Notes: generated from the letters alone by a model not told the origin. Positions 1 to 9,268 are shown, counted from the first letter of the stretch. The stretch: DNA of 64,000 bases from Arthrobacter sp. 131MFCol6.1 (GCF_000374925.1 NZ_KB895541.1:994122-1058121), one strand, 5' to 3'. Numbers and translations are program-made.

Positions 1-731
1 ACTTCGTCGCTGAGGTCGGCGTTGCTGTAGACGTTCTGGACGTCGTCGAGCTCTTCCAGGGCGTCCACGAGCTTCATGAACTTCTTGGCGGCGTCGAGGT
101 CCAGCGGCACCTGCATGGACGGCACAAACTCGGCCTCGTCGGTGTCGTACTCGATGCCGGCTTCCTTGAGGGCATCGCGGATGGCCTGCAGGTCGGTCGG
201 CTCGGAGTGGATCTCGAAGCTGTCGCCGTTGTCCTTGACTTCCTCTGCCCCGGCGTCGAGGACTGCCATCAGGACGTCGTCCTCGCTGAGGCCGTTCTTC
301 GGCAGCGAAACGACGCCCTTGCGGGAGAAGAGGTAGCTGACGGAGCCGGGATCGGCGATCGTGCCGCCGTTGCGGGAGATGGCGAGCCGGACCTCGGAGG
401 CGGCACGGTTCTTGTTGTCCGTGAGGCACTCGATCAGCAGCGCGGAACCCTGCGGGCCGCGGCACTCGTACATGATTTCCGTGTAGTCGACGACCTCGCC
501 GGTGAGCCCGGCGCCGCGCTTGATGGCGCGGTCGATATTGTCAGCGGGCACCGATGTCTTCTTGGCCTTGGTGACGGCCAGTTCCAGGCTGGGGTTGCCG
601 GAGAGGTCAGGGCCGCCCATGCGCGCCGCGACTTCGATGTTCTTGATCAGCTTGGCGAACGACTTGGCCCGGCGGCTATCAAGGATGGCCTTCTTGTGCT
701 TGGTCGTCGCCCATTTGGAGTGGCCTGACAT
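1..731 (-). CDS. yebC: YebC/PmpR family transcriptional regulator or translation factor (3' end outside window)
   Basis: The reverse strand reads [20 protein letters not shown] from an ATG at 731-729, the classic YebC/TACO1 N-terminus. It continues open to the window edge, giving about 243 residues; the family is usually about 250, so only a few C-terminal residues are missing. Conserved blocks seen are [16 protein letters not shown] and [16 protein letters not shown]. YebC proteins have been described as DNA-binding regulators, and more recently as ribosome-associated factors that relieve stalling; the sequence cannot choose between these. The start lies 3 nt after the pdxT stop, so the two genes are almost certainly co-transcribed. 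In actinobacteria ruvC usually follows, which would lie outside the window. Confidence 0.95.
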   Translation of the reverse strand, partial: MSGHSKWATTKHKKAILDSRRAKSFAKLIKNIEVAARMGGPDLSGNPSLELAVTKAKKTSVPADNIDRAIKRGAGLTGEVVDYTEIMYECRGPQGSALLIECLTDNKNRAASEVRLAISRNGGTIADPGSVSYLFSRKGVVSLPKNGLSEDDVLMAVLDAGAEEVKDNGDSFEIHSEPTDLQAIRDALKEAGIEYDTDEAEFVPSMQVPLDLDAAKKFMKLVDALEELDDVQNVYSNADLSDE

Positions 732-734
732 GCT

Positions 735-1436
735 TTACGCTTCTCCTCTGATCATTCGAATAAACAGTTCATGCACGCGCTTTTCCCCCGTCACTTCCGG
801 GTGGAAGGAGGTGGCCAGCAGCTTGCCGGAACGCACTGCAACAATTCTAGCCGTCCCGTCCAGGGATTCGGGGTGGCCGGCTTTGGACGGTTCCACCTGG
901 GCGAGGACTTCGACGCCGTCGCCGACGCGCTCCACCCAGGGCCCGCGGATGAAGACGGCATGGACCGGGGCCACTGCCCCGCCGGCGGCGCTGAACCCGA
1001 GCCCCCTGAAGTCCAGGTCCGTCTCGAAGGACTCGCGCTGCCGGCCGAAGGCGTTGCGGCGCACGGTGATGTCGAGTCCGCCGAACGTCTGCTGCGGGTT
1101 TCCGGCCAGGTCCTTCGCCGGGTCCGCGATCTCGTCCGCCAGCAGGATCATCCCGGCGCACGAGCCGTAGACGGGCAGGCCGGCCTGGATGCGTTCGCGC
1201 AGCGGATCCCGGAGCCCGAAGATCCTGGCGAGCTTGTCGATCGTGGTCGATTCGCCGCCGGGGATGATGAGCCCGTCCAGGCCGTCGAGTTCGGCGGGAC
1301 GCCTGATCCCGACGCCCGCGGCACCGGCGGCTTCCACGGCATGCAGATGCTCCCGGAAATCGCCCTGGAGTGCCAGGACACCAATCCGGAGGCCCGAACC
1401 CGCGCGGGATTCAGGGGAAAAAGAGGGGGTGGTCAT
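735..1436 (-). CDS. pdxT: Pyridoxal 5'-phosphate synthase glutaminase subunit PdxT
   Basis: Class I glutamine amidotransferase that supplies ammonia to PdxS for the DXP-independent synthesis of vitamin B6. The start [15 protein letters not shown], the nucleophile motif VYGSCAGM (Cys at about residue 93) and the [12 protein letters not shown] block with the His-x-Glu pair are all present. About 233 residues, slightly long for the family because of an N-terminal extension. I chose ATG at 1436; an in-frame GTG lies at 1442. A TATGCT hexamer at 1448-1443 ends 6 nt before 1436, which fits a leaderless transcript. The partner pdxS lies about 8 kb away on the same strand instead of next door. Confidence 0.93.
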   Translation of the reverse strand: MTTPSFSPESRAGSGLRIGVLALQGDFREHLHAVEAAGAAGVGIRRPAELDGLDGLIIPGGESTTIDKLARIFGLRDPLRERIQAGLPVYGSCAGMILLADEIADPAKDLAGNPQQTFGGLDITVRRNAFGRQRESFETDLDFRGLGFSAAGGAVAPVHAVFIRGPWVERVGDGVEVLAQVEPSKAGHPESLDGTARIVAVRSGKLLATSFHPEVTGEKRVHELFIRMIRGEA

Positions 1437-1448
1437 CCCCACAGCATA

Positions 1449-1474
1449 ATGCGCTGCGCCGCGCCGCAGCGCAT
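1449..1474. repeat. Perfect palindrome between pdxT and murT
   Basis: Two 10-bp arms (ATGCGCTGCG and its exact complement CGCAGCGCAT) flank a 6-nt CCGCGC spacer in the 114-bp divergent region. It could be an operator or simply a GC-rich hairpin. No known consensus was recognised. Confidence 0.5.
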
Positions 1475-1537
1475 AGAAGGCGCATGGAAGGCGCCTGCAA
1501 CGGCCCCGGGCGTCCGGGTTCCATGCCGCTGCTGGGA

Positions 1538-1543
1538 TATATT
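1538..1543 (+). promoter_or_regulatory. Probable -10 element of a leaderless murT promoter
   Basis: TATATT ends 7 nt before the murT ATG at 1551, so the predicted transcription start falls on or next to the start codon. No Shine-Dalgarno sequence precedes that ATG. Leaderless mRNAs are common in actinobacteria. A -35 at 17 nt upstream is poor (CGGGTT). Confidence 0.45.
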
Positions 1544-1550
1544 ACAGAGC

Positions 1551-2840
1551 ATGCTTTACTTCAGCGTTCCGCTCGGCAAGTTCGTCCGCCGGGTCTCCCG
1601 GCTCAGGGGCGGAGGCTCGGCCCTCCCCGGGCTTGTGGTCGAAAAAATCGACCCCGATTTCATGCGGCGGACGTTGTCCACGCTGCCGCTGGGGGTCGCC
1701 GTTGTCAGTGGCACGAACGGGAAGACCACCACCACCAAGATGGTGGTGGAACTGCTCGAGAGCCAGGGACTGAAGGTCTTCACCAACCGCACCGGCAGCA
1801 ACTTCACCCGCGGCGTGGCCGCGGCGCTCCTGGGCGAGGTCGACTGGCGGGGCCGGCTCGATGCCGACGTCGCGGTCCTGGAACTGGACGAGGCACATGC
1901 CGTGCACTTCGTCAACAAGGTCCCGCCGCGGTACAGCCTCCTGCTCAACGTCCTCCGCGACCAGCTGGACCGTTTCGGCGAGATCGACAAGACCGCCGAA
2001 CTGCTCCAGCACATCGCGTCCAGGACCACCGGGACCGTGGTCCTGAACCGGGAAGACCCGCGCGTCGCCCGGATCGCGCAGACCCTGGACGGGCCGGAGG
2101 TGCTCTACTTCGGGCTGGACGATTCCCTGCTGAGCACCTTCCCCAACGACGACGACATGCGCGCCGCCCCTGGCAGCCCGGTGCCGGCCGCCCCCGCCCG
2201 GCCCGCCGCCGACGTCGTGTTGCGCCGCGTGGGCGCCGACGACGCCGATTTCGAGTACGACGGCGCGACGGTCACCACGGGGATGAAACTGCGCGGCGTC
2301 TACAACATCTTCAATGCCGCCGCCGCGCTGACCCTGGCCCGCGGCGTCGCGGGCGCCCGCGGCACCGGGACCGACCAGGCCGGCCTGCTGACGGCGCTGT
2401 CCAAGGTGGCGCCGGCGTTCGGCCGCGGCGAAAGCCTCGTGGTCGATGGCCTCCCGCTGGAACTGGTCCTGGTCAAGAACCCCAGCGGTTTCCGGCTCGG
2501 CCTCAAATCCTTCCCGGCCGCGGGGTACGCCACGATGATCGCGATCAACGACAACTACGCAGACGGCCGGGACATGTCCTGGCTGTGGGACGTCGAATTC
2601 GACACGCTCCGCGACGGCGGCGTGGACCAGCTCACGGGCTCCCGCGCGTATGACATGGCGCTGCGGCTGCAGTACGACGACGTCGCGATCGGCGCCGTCG
2701 ACACGGAAATTGCGCCGGCGCTGGCAGCGTTCATCCGCGGCGGCGAGGGCAAGCCCAAGAGGATTTTCTGCACCTACACGGCCATGCTGGCCATCCGCCG
2801 CGAGCTGTCCAAAATCACCACAGTGGAGGTGGTCTCATGA
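1551..2840 (+). CDS. murT: Lipid II isoglutaminyl synthase, Mur ligase-like subunit MurT
   Basis: With GatD it amidates the alpha-carboxyl of D-Glu in lipid II to D-isoGln, using ATP and glutamine-derived ammonia, at the cytoplasmic face of the membrane. Starting at ATG 1551 the protein is 429 aa, a normal MurT length. The ATP loop VVSGTNGKTTTTKM, the Mur ligase central-domain motifs (LLNVLRDQLDRFGE, VLNREDPRVA) and the DUF1727-like C-terminus (AINDNYADGRDMSWLWDVEF) are all visible. Oddly, the middle domain has no Cys4 zinc ribbon: the stretch after EVLYFGLDD is Ala/Pro-rich and free of cysteine, and the only cysteine seen is near the C-terminus (IFCTYTAM). The stop overlaps the gatD start (ATGA), so the two are translationally coupled. 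Confidence 0.93.
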   Translation: MLYFSVPLGKFVRRVSRLRGGGSALPGLVVEKIDPDFMRRTLSTLPLGVAVVSGTNGKTTTTKMVVELLESQGLKVFTNRTGSNFTRGVAAALLGEVDWRGRLDADVAVLELDEAHAVHFVNKVPPRYSLLLNVLRDQLDRFGEIDKTAELLQHIASRTTGTVVLNREDPRVARIAQTLDGPEVLYFGLDDSLLSTFPNDDDMRAAPGSPVPAAPARPAADVVLRRVGADDADFEYDGATVTTGMKLRGVYNIFNAAAALTLARGVAGARGTGTDQAGLLTALSKVAPAFGRGESLVVDGLPLELVLVKNPSGFRLGLKSFPAAGYATMIAINDNYADGRDMSWLWDVEFDTLRDGGVDQLTGSRAYDMALRLQYDDVAIGAVDTEIAPALAAFIRGGEGKPKRIFCTYTAMLAIRRELSKITTVEVVS

Positions 2841-3634
2841 CCCCCCGGTCCCCCGAAACCCCGCACGAGCTGTCCTTTGGGCACGAACTTCCGCCCGAAG
2901 ATTCCGCGGCCCCCAGCAAGGGAACCATCCGGGTCCTGCAGCTATACCCGCGGGACATGAACATTTACGGCGACTGGGGCAACGCCCTGGTCCTCGCGCA
3001 GCGGCTGCGCTGGCACGGCTACACACCGGAACTGCTCGAATACAACGTTGGTGACCCGTTCCCGGCAGACGTGGACCTGATTGTCGGTGGCGGCGGACAG
3101 GACAGCGGACAGCTCGTCATCCAGGACGACCTCCTCTCGCGCGAGTCCACCCTGAAGCAGATGGCCGACGACGGCACCCCAATGCTTGTGATCTGCGGGC
3201 TGTACCAGCTGTTCGGGAAGTTCTTCAAGACCCGGCTCGGGTCCGTCCTGCCGGGCATCGGCATCCTGGACGTGGAGACCCACGGCACCGATGAGCGCCT
3301 GATCGGGAACGTCACGGTCTCCTCCCCCGAATTCGGCAGCATCCTGGGCTATGAGAACCACAGCGGCCAGACCACACTGGGACCGGGCGTCGAACCGCTC
3401 GGGACCACCGCCAAAGGCACCGGCAACAACAGCACCGACGGCCAGGAGGGCGCCCGCTACCGCAACATCGTGGCGAGCTACCTGCACGGCTCGCTGCTGC
3501 CCAAGAACCCGGCCCTGGCGGATTTCCTGATCCGGACCGCCGTCGAACGTAAATACGGCAGCTTCACCCCGGGCACCCCGGACGACTCCTACGCGGTGCT
3601 GGCGCGGGAACACGCCGCCCGCCGGCCCCGCTGA
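2837..3634 (+). CDS. gatD: Lipid II isoglutaminyl synthase, glutaminase subunit GatD
   Basis: Glutaminase partner of MurT; it hydrolyses glutamine and channels ammonia to the activated D-Glu of lipid II. 265 aa. The start of the amidotransferase fold (IRVLQLYPRDMNIYGDWGNA), the nucleophile in PMLVICGLYQLFG (Cys120) and the catalytic His in ASYLHGSLLPKNP (His217) are visible, along with GGGGQDSGQ. These are diagnostic of GatD/CobB-CobQ type class I amidotransferases. About 30 N-terminal residues (ELSFGHELPP...) precede the core and look like a linker. The 4-nt overlap with murT and the shared essential reaction make this a two-gene operon. Confidence 0.93.
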   Translation: MTPRSPETPHELSFGHELPPEDSAAPSKGTIRVLQLYPRDMNIYGDWGNALVLAQRLRWHGYTPELLEYNVGDPFPADVDLIVGGGGQDSGQLVIQDDLLSRESTLKQMADDGTPMLVICGLYQLFGKFFKTRLGSVLPGIGILDVETHGTDERLIGNVTVSSPEFGSILGYENHSGQTTLGPGVEPLGTTAKGTGNNSTDGQEGARYRNIVASYLHGSLLPKNPALADFLIRTAVERKYGSFTPGTPDDSYAVLAREHAARRPR

Positions 3635-3639
3635 CCCGG

Positions 3640-4128
3640 ATGGCAGGCACCGGCGGCGGCACGATCCAGATTGGGCGCGACACGCCGGGGCGGCAGGACG
3701 TCCTGCAGCTGCTGGGCGAGCACCTCGCCGACATGTACGCGACCTCCCCGCCGGAAAGCGTCCACGCCCTTGATCCCGCCGCGCTGGCAGGCCCCGGCAT
3801 CAGCTTCTGGACGGCCCGGCAGGACTCCCGGCTCCTGGGCTGCGCGGCGCTGAAACACCTGGCTTCCGGCGACGCCGAGATCAAGTCGATGCGGACCGCG
3901 AATGCAGCCCGCGGGCGCGGTGTGGCCTCGGCTCTGCTGCGCCACGTTCTGGCGGAGGCCCGGGACAGCGGCTACGAACGCTTGTTCCTGGAGACGGGTA
4001 GCCAGGAGTTTTTCGCCCCCGCGCGGCGACTGTACGAACGGCACGGCTTCGTGGGCTGCCCGCCTTTCGCCGGCTACGAAGCCGACCCCAACAGCGTCTT
4101 CATGAGCCTGCGCCTCGACGCCGGGTAA
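3640..4128 (+). CDS. GNAT family N-acetyltransferase
   Basis: 162-aa single-domain acetyltransferase. The acetyl-CoA loop is NAARGRGVASALLRHVLAEA at residues about 87-106, followed by the strand LFLETGSQEF and the terminal FYxxxGF-like RRLYERHGFVGC. These features match the PhnO/ElaA-like small GNATs, but the substrate cannot be deduced. It begins 5 nt after the gatD stop, so it may be transcribed with murT-gatD. No functional link to peptidoglycan is evident. Confidence 0.85.
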   Translation: MAGTGGGTIQIGRDTPGRQDVLQLLGEHLADMYATSPPESVHALDPAALAGPGISFWTARQDSRLLGCAALKHLASGDAEIKSMRTANAARGRGVASALLRHVLAEARDSGYERLFLETGSQEFFAPARRLYERHGFVGCPPFAGYEADPNSVFMSLRLDAG

Positions 4129-4174
4129 CAGCCCGGAAGCTTTCCACGGCCCGGCCTGCCATTACCGGCCCCCA

Positions 4175-5011
4175 TTACCGGCTCCGAACGAAGGCCAGGA
4201 CGTCGCGCGGCACCCGCCTGCTCGATCCCGCCCGGAGATGGCCCCACCGCTCGTAGACGATCAGGGTGCAGTCTGGAATCAACCGCGCGGTCTCCTCCGC
4301 AACCGTCCTCGGGAAGAACGCGTCCCGCCCGCCGCAGAGCAGCAGGACGGGCGGGCGAATGAGCGGCAGCACCGCCCGCGCATCGAACGCCAGCTCGGCA
4401 CGCGCCTCCGTCAGGATATCCGCGGCGGGGCACCCGGCGGGGTCCAGCACGCGCCTGCCGACAACAGGTCCCAGCAGTTCCCGCAGCCACCGGGTCCGCG
4501 GGCCCGGTAAGAGGTACTCGGCCAGGACCGTGCCGGCGCGGCCCGGGTCTCCGGCCGCGACGGCGGCGGCCATCCGCTCGTCCACGTCCTTGCCCCACGC
4601 GCTCAGTTCGGCCGCCGTGACCACCATCGCGATGTGCCCGAAGGACCGCGGATGGCGGGCGGCCAGGTACTGCCCGATCATCCCGCCGAATGACTCGGCC
4701 ACCACCAGGTCAACCCGGCCGCCGAACTCCTCGGCGATCAGCCGGGCATAGTCGGCCGCCATGTCGGCGCTGGTGTGCGACTCCGGCATGTTCCGCCGGC
4801 GGGTGACAATCCAGATGGCGTACCCGGCCTCCTGATAGGCGGCGAACTCCCGCCGGAACACCTGGCGCAGCACCCCCTGGGGCACAAAGCTCCCCGGTCC
4901 GCCCTGGACGAACAAGAGCGTCTTCGGGCCCGGGCCCCACGTCAGGTAGTCCATCCCGTTAGGGAACGTCCCGCTCCGGGATTCCCGATCCCGCCGGCCT
5001 GCCCGCGCCAT
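4175..5011 (-). CDS. Alpha/beta hydrolase with atypical nucleophile elbow
   Basis: 278 aa. The oxyanion region LLFVQGGPGSF, the nucleophile elbow VVAESFGGMIGQ, the acid LCGGRDAFFP and the base YERWGHLRAG occur in the right order for an alpha/beta hydrolase. The elbow reads Ala-Glu-Ser-Phe-Gly, so the first Gly of GxSxG is replaced by Ala; this is tolerated in some families. No signal peptide is seen, so it is probably cytoplasmic. It follows another hydrolase on the same strand with a 12-nt gap, so the pair (and perhaps the CapA-like gene upstream) forms an operon. Substrate unknown. Confidence 0.8.
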   Translation of the reverse strand: MARAGRRDRESRSGTFPNGMDYLTWGPGPKTLLFVQGGPGSFVPQGVLRQVFRREFAAYQEAGYAIWIVTRRRNMPESHTSADMAADYARLIAEEFGGRVDLVVAESFGGMIGQYLAARHPRSFGHIAMVVTAAELSAWGKDVDERMAAAVAAGDPGRAGTVLAEYLLPGPRTRWLRELLGPVVGRRVLDPAGCPAADILTEARAELAFDARAVLPLIRPPVLLLCGGRDAFFPRTVAEETARLIPDCTLIVYERWGHLRAGSSRRVPRDVLAFVRSR

Positions 5012-5023
5012 GACGACGCTGGC

Positions 5024-5881
5024 CTACGGCGTCGTCAGGGGCTGCGGCTGCCGCAGCAGCTCCGCGAACTCCGCCGGCCGGGATGCCGGCCACCAGTGGC
5101 CGCTGTCCACCCGGATCACCGTGAGGTCATCCACCCAGGATTCCAATCCCTCCATGAGGTCCGGCGACAGGAAGGAATCCTTCAACGGCACCACCACCTG
5201 GACAGGCAGCGTCACGCGGCCGCCGGGCGGCCAGTTCACGGCCGAGAAAAAATTGGCGCGGTAGAGGGCCAGACCGCGGATGGGATCATCGCCGACGTCG
5301 CGCTTCGCCGTCTGCGCGTAGCGTTTGGTGAGGAACAGGCGCCAGGCGGCCTCCGGCAGCTTCGGCACAAGGAACGCGGCGATGTACCAGCTGCGGGCCA
5401 ATTGACCGGCCAGCTGCGGCCACGCCCGTGGACGTGCATACCGGCTTCGCACCCACCGGGCGAAGTGCCGCAGGTCCGGGCCGGAGATGGACGTGTACCG
5501 GCCGATCAGCCCCGCGGCCCTAGGGTCCTGGACTGCGGCCCAGCCCTGGATCGATCCCCAGTCATGGCCCACAAGATGGACGTCCCTGGCTCCGACGGCG
5601 GCCAGCACGGCGAACATGTCATTCACGAGCGTCTTCAGGGTGAAGTCCCCGGGGAGGCCGGTGACGGCGGACGCGCCGGCGTTCCGGGTGTCGTAGGCGA
5701 CCACGTGGTGGCTTCGGGCCAGATCACGGATGGCCGGCAGGTAGACCTGATGGTTGTCCGGATAGCCGTGTACCAGCAGCAGCGTCGGCACGTCCGGTCC
5801 CGGCTCCCTGCCATACTCAAACACGGCAAGCTCGGCCCCGTTGGCCGCGACGGTGCGCCGCCGTTCGTTGATCATCTCCAT
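5024..5881 (-). CDS. Alpha/beta hydrolase, epoxide hydrolase/haloalkane dehalogenase-like
   Basis: 285 aa from ATG 5881 (a TTG at 5890 is in frame). The oxyanion motif LLLVHGYPDNHQVY and the elbow LVGHDWGSIQGW put Asp107 in the nucleophile position, as in epoxide hydrolases and dehalogenases rather than serine esterases. The cap region follows (RYTSISGPDLRHF), and the C-terminal base is in VDSGHWWPAS. In actinobacteria such proteins are often annotated only as alpha/beta fold hydrolases; SDR-associated versions act on unknown esters or epoxides. The start lies about 12 nt after the stop of the CapA-like gene. Confidence 0.82.
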   Translation of the reverse strand: MEMINERRRTVAANGAELAVFEYGREPGPDVPTLLLVHGYPDNHQVYLPAIRDLARSHHVVAYDTRNAGASAVTGLPGDFTLKTLVNDMFAVLAAVGARDVHLVGHDWGSIQGWAAVQDPRAAGLIGRYTSISGPDLRHFARWVRSRYARPRAWPQLAGQLARSWYIAAFLVPKLPEAAWRLFLTKRYAQTAKRDVGDDPIRGLALYRANFFSAVNWPPGGRVTLPVQVVVPLKDSFLSPDLMEGLESWVDDLTVIRVDSGHWWPASRPAEFAELLRQPQPLTTP

Positions 5882-5892
5882 GCCGCCCAAGC

Positions 5893-7173
5893 TTAGGGCC
5901 CCGCGGTGAGAATAAGCTCATGGGCGCCCGCCGCCGCGGCGCCCATCGACTCCAGCACGGCCGTGGTGCGCCGGCGCGTGGCCGCGTCCGCCGCCGTTCC
6001 GGCACAACGGCCCTGCGGCGCGTCGGCCGCGACCGAACACCAGCGGTAGGGTCCGCGGACCATCACCGACGGCGCCCAGGCCAGGTCTGAGGCGGCCCAG
6101 GACCCGGCCGCGTCCTGGCTGAACTGCACCCGGACCAACAGGCCCTCGTTGTTGACGACGAACGACGGCGAGAGCTCGGTGATGCCGTTCCCAAGCCCGT
6201 ACACAATCCAGGTTCCCTTGTACTTCTCGATCGGCAGCATCGAGTGGCTGTGGTGGCCGTAGACCAGGCTGAACAGGCCGCTGTCCACGAGCGCATGGGC
6301 GACGTCGCGCTGCTGGGCGTCGGGCCTGTTTGAGTACTCCTGGCCGGCGTGCATGACCCCCAGCACGATGTCCGCGCCCAAAGCCCTGGCCTTGCGTGCT
6401 TTGGAAATCATGGCATCGGGATCGAGCAGGTCAACCTGCCAGGGCTGCTCGGCGCGCAGCCCGTTGAGGCCGTATGTGGCATCAACGACGGCGATTTTGG
6501 CCGCGGCGGTCTGCAGGATCAGGATCCCCTGTGACTCCGCCTCGGTCCGGTACGAGCCCGTGTGCCGGAGTCCGGCGGCGTCGAGGGCGTCCAGGGTGCG
6601 GATAAGTCCCGCGGTGCCGCGGTCAACGGTGTGATTGCTGGCCGTCGTGCAGGCCTGATAGCCCACGCCCCGCACGGCGGTGATGATCTGCGGCGGAACG
6701 TTGAACGAGGGATACCCGGAGAACGGACCGTCCGGGCCGGCCACCGGTGTCTCCAGATGGCAGATCGCCACGTCGCTCTGCTCGATGTAGCGCCGCTGGC
6801 CCTCCAGCAACGGCCCGAAGTCCAGCCCCGCCGCGCCGGCAGCGCGGGCGTCCTCGCTGGCCTGCCGCCAGAGCTGGGGGTGGACCAGCATGTCCCCGGT
6901 GACGAGGACGGAGGTGCACCGGGCAGCCGCACAGCCTGGACCCTTCCCGGGCGTAGGCGTGGGCGTCGGTGTGGGCGTCGGGGACTGCGTCGGGGTGCCC
7001 GACGGCGGCCGGGCGACGTCAGCCGCTCCCCCGGTACCGCCGGCTCCCGCCGTGGGACCCGGGGGGTTATCCGGCCCGGCAAAGAGTCCGCAGGATGCCA
7101 GCAGAGACGCGAGAACAACGGCCGTGGCGACAGCCAGCATCCGTCCCCGAGGCCTTGCGGTCGTGCTCCCCAT
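5893..7173 (-). CDS. CapA family lipoprotein (PGA_cap metallophosphatase-like)
   Basis: 426 aa from ATG 7173. AGGA stands 8 nt upstream; ATG 7182 is an alternative. An N-terminal hydrophobic segment ends in a lipobox LLASCGLFAG, so it should be a membrane-anchored exported protein. A Pro/Thr linker (PTPTPTPTPTPG) follows, then the CapA domain: LVTGDMLVHPQL, TASNHTVDRG, and GVMHAGQEYSNRPD with VYGHHSHSMLP. These are metal-ligand motifs of the calcineurin-like CapA family, known from poly-gamma-glutamate capsule synthesis. No capB/capC genes are nearby, so a capsule role is doubtful; a cell-surface phosphoesterase is the cautious reading. Confidence 0.88.
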   Translation of the reverse strand: MGSTTARPRGRMLAVATAVVLASLLASCGLFAGPDNPPGPTAGAGGTGGAADVARPPSGTPTQSPTPTPTPTPTPGKGPGCAAARCTSVLVTGDMLVHPQLWRQASEDARAAGAAGLDFGPLLEGQRRYIEQSDVAICHLETPVAGPDGPFSGYPSFNVPPQIITAVRGVGYQACTTASNHTVDRGTAGLIRTLDALDAAGLRHTGSYRTEAESQGILILQTAAAKIAVVDATYGLNGLRAEQPWQVDLLDPDAMISKARKARALGADIVLGVMHAGQEYSNRPDAQQRDVAHALVDSGLFSLVYGHHSHSMLPIEKYKGTWIVYGLGNGITELSPSFVVNNEGLLVRVQFSQDAAGSWAASDLAWAPSVMVRGPYRWCSVAADAPQGRCAGTAADAATRRRTTAVLESMGAAAAGAHELILTAGP

Positions 7174-7255
7174 GCCGCTCATCCTATGGTGGGCGGCATC
7201 ACAACACACGGAGGCGATCGTTGAGAAGCGGCCGCCTGCATGAAAGAGTCATTTC

Positions 7256-9268
7256 ATGACCAATCCCCTCCTGAGCCCCAGCACCCTGCCCTATGGACTG
7301 CCGCCGTTCGCGGATATCGAAGACGCGCACTACGCCGAGGCCGTCGAGGCCGGCCTCGCCGAGCACCTTGCCGAAATCCAGGCCATCGTGGACACCCCGG
7401 CGGCCCCGACCTTCGAAAACACAGCCCTTGCCATGGAGCGCTCCGGCCGGCTCCTGGACCGGGCCGCCGCCCCCTTTTTCACCCTGGTTTCCGCGGACGC
7501 CCCGGACACCATCAGGGACCTCGAGACCCGACTGTCCCCGCTCTTTGCCGCCCACCAGGACGCCGTCTACCTCAACCGCGGGCTCTACGAGCGCTTCGCG
7601 GCGCTGGACGCAACGGTCCTGGACGCGGAGTCCGCCCGGCTCGTGGAGGAATACCTCAAGGAGTTTCGGGCCTCCGGCATCCAGCTCGACGACGCCGGCC
7701 AGGAGCGCCTCAAGGAAGTCAACGCCGAGCTTTCCCGGCTCGGCACCGAGTTCGGCCAGCGCGTCAAGGAGGGCATGAAGTCCGCGGCCCTGCTGCTTGA
7801 TGACGCCGACGACCTCGCCGGCCTGCCCGCCGACGACGTCGCCAGCGCCGCCGAGGCTGCCCGGACCGCCGGACACGAGGGTAAGTTCCTGCTGACCCTG
7901 ATCCAGCCGAGCAACCAGCCCGCCATGGCCGCGCTGGCGAACCGGGATGTCCGCCGTCGCCTCTATGAGGCCTCCATCGGCCGCGGCAGCGACGGCGGCA
8001 GCTTCGATGTGCTCGATCTGGTCAAGGACATGGTCCGGCTCCGCGCCGAGAAGGCCAGCCTTCTGGGGTTCGCGAACTTCGCCGAACTCAGCGTGGACCG
8101 GCAGACGGCACCGGACTTCCAGGCCGTTCAGGCGATGATGAGCCGGCTGGCCCCGGCCGCCGTCCGCAATGCCGACGCGGAGGCCGAGGCGCTGGCCGAG
8201 GCCGCCGGCCACCCGCTCGAGGCCTGGGACTGGGCGTACTACTCGGCCAAGGTCAAGCGGGAGCGGTATGCCGTGGACGAGCAGGCCTTGCGCCCCTACT
8301 TCGAGCTTGACCGGGTTTTGAATGATGGCGTGTTCTTCGCGGCGAACGCCCTGTACGGCGTCACCTTCCACGAACGCGCCGACCTCGCCGGCTACCACCC
8401 GGACGTGCGAGTCTGGGAGGTGAAGAATTCCGACGGCACGGACCTGGGCCTGTTCCTGGGCGACTACTACACCCGTGACACGAAGCGCGGTGGCGCGTGG
8501 ATGAATTCCCTCGTGGAGCAGTCCGGGCTGCTGAACACCCGTCCTGTGGTGATCAACAACCTCAACATCTCCAAGCCGCCGGCCGGCGAACCCACCCTGC
8601 TGACGCTGGACGAGCTGCGCACCACCTTCCACGAGTTCGGCCATGCCCTGCACGGCCTGTTTTCCGCCGTCACGTATCCGCGGTTCTCCGGTACGAACGT
8701 GCCGCGGGACTTTGTGGAATACCCTTCGCAGGTCAACGAAATGTGGATCATGTGGCCCGAGGTCCTGGCCAACTATGCCCGGCACCACGCGACCGGCGAG
8801 CCCCTGCCGCAGGAGACCGTGGACAAACTCAACGCCGCGCAGCTGTGGGGCGAAGGCTTTGGCACCACGGAATACCTCGGCGCTGCGCTGCTGGACTTGG
8901 CGTGGCATGTCCTGGACGGCTCCGACATCCCGGACGACGCCGTCGAGTTTGAAGCGAAGGCCCTGGCTGCGGCCGGCGTGGCGCACAGCCTGATCCCGCC
9001 GCGCTACCGGACCGGCTATTTCCAGCACATCTTCGCGGGAGGCTGGTACGCCGCCGGCTACTACTCCTACATCTGGAGCGAGGTCCTGGACGCCGACACC
9101 GTGGAATGGTTCAAGGAAAAAGGGGGCCTCAGCCGCGCCAACGGCGACTTCTTCCGCGCCGAACTGCTTTCCCGCGGCAACAGCCGGGACCCGCTGGAGT
9201 CCTTCCGCGCCTTCCGCGGCCGGGACTCGGATCTCGGGCCGCTGCTGAAGCGCCGCGGCCTCGACTGA
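7256..9268 (+). CDS. M3 family metallopeptidase (peptidyl-dipeptidase Dcp / oligopeptidase A type)
   Basis: 670 aa, the full family length. The zinc motif is TFHEFGHALHG, with His459, Glu460 and His463, and the downstream Glu helix follows in DFVEYPSQVNEMW. The N-terminal helical region starting NPLLSPSTLPYGLPPF is typical of Dcp. It should degrade short cytoplasmic peptides, removing C-terminal dipeptides. GAAAGAG about 8 nt before the ATG is a modest ribosome site. Divergent from the CapA-like gene and convergent with pdxS. Confidence 0.93.
   Translation: MTNPLLSPSTLPYGLPPFADIEDAHYAEAVEAGLAEHLAEIQAIVDTPAAPTFENTALAMERSGRLLDRAAAPFFTLVSADAPDTIRDLETRLSPLFAAHQDAVYLNRGLYERFAALDATVLDAESARLVEEYLKEFRASGIQLDDAGQERLKEVNAELSRLGTEFGQRVKEGMKSAALLLDDADDLAGLPADDVASAAEAARTAGHEGKFLLTLIQPSNQPAMAALANRDVRRRLYEASIGRGSDGGSFDVLDLVKDMVRLRAEKASLLGFANFAELSVDRQTAPDFQAVQAMMSRLAPAAVRNADAEAEALAEAAGHPLEAWDWAYYSAKVKRERYAVDEQALRPYFELDRVLNDGVFFAANALYGVTFHERADLAGYHPDVRVWEVKNSDGTDLGLFLGDYYTRDTKRGGAWMNSLVEQSGLLNTRPVVINNLNISKPPAGEPTLLTLDELRTTFHEFGHALHGLFSAVTYPRFSGTNVPRDFVEYPSQVNEMWIMWPEVLANYARHHATGEPLPQETVDKLNAAQLWGEGFGTTEYLGAALLDLAWHVLDGSDIPDDAVEFEAKALAAAGVAHSLIPPRYRTGYFQHIFAGGWYAAGYYSYIWSEVLDADTVEWFKEKGGLSRANGDFFRAELLSRGNSRDPLESFRAFRGRDSDLGPLLKRRGLD

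Noticed and set aside
7199..9028. A 609-codon open frame on the minus strand opposite the M3 peptidase
   Set aside because: Antisense shadow; the plus-strand frame has the HEFGH zinc motif.
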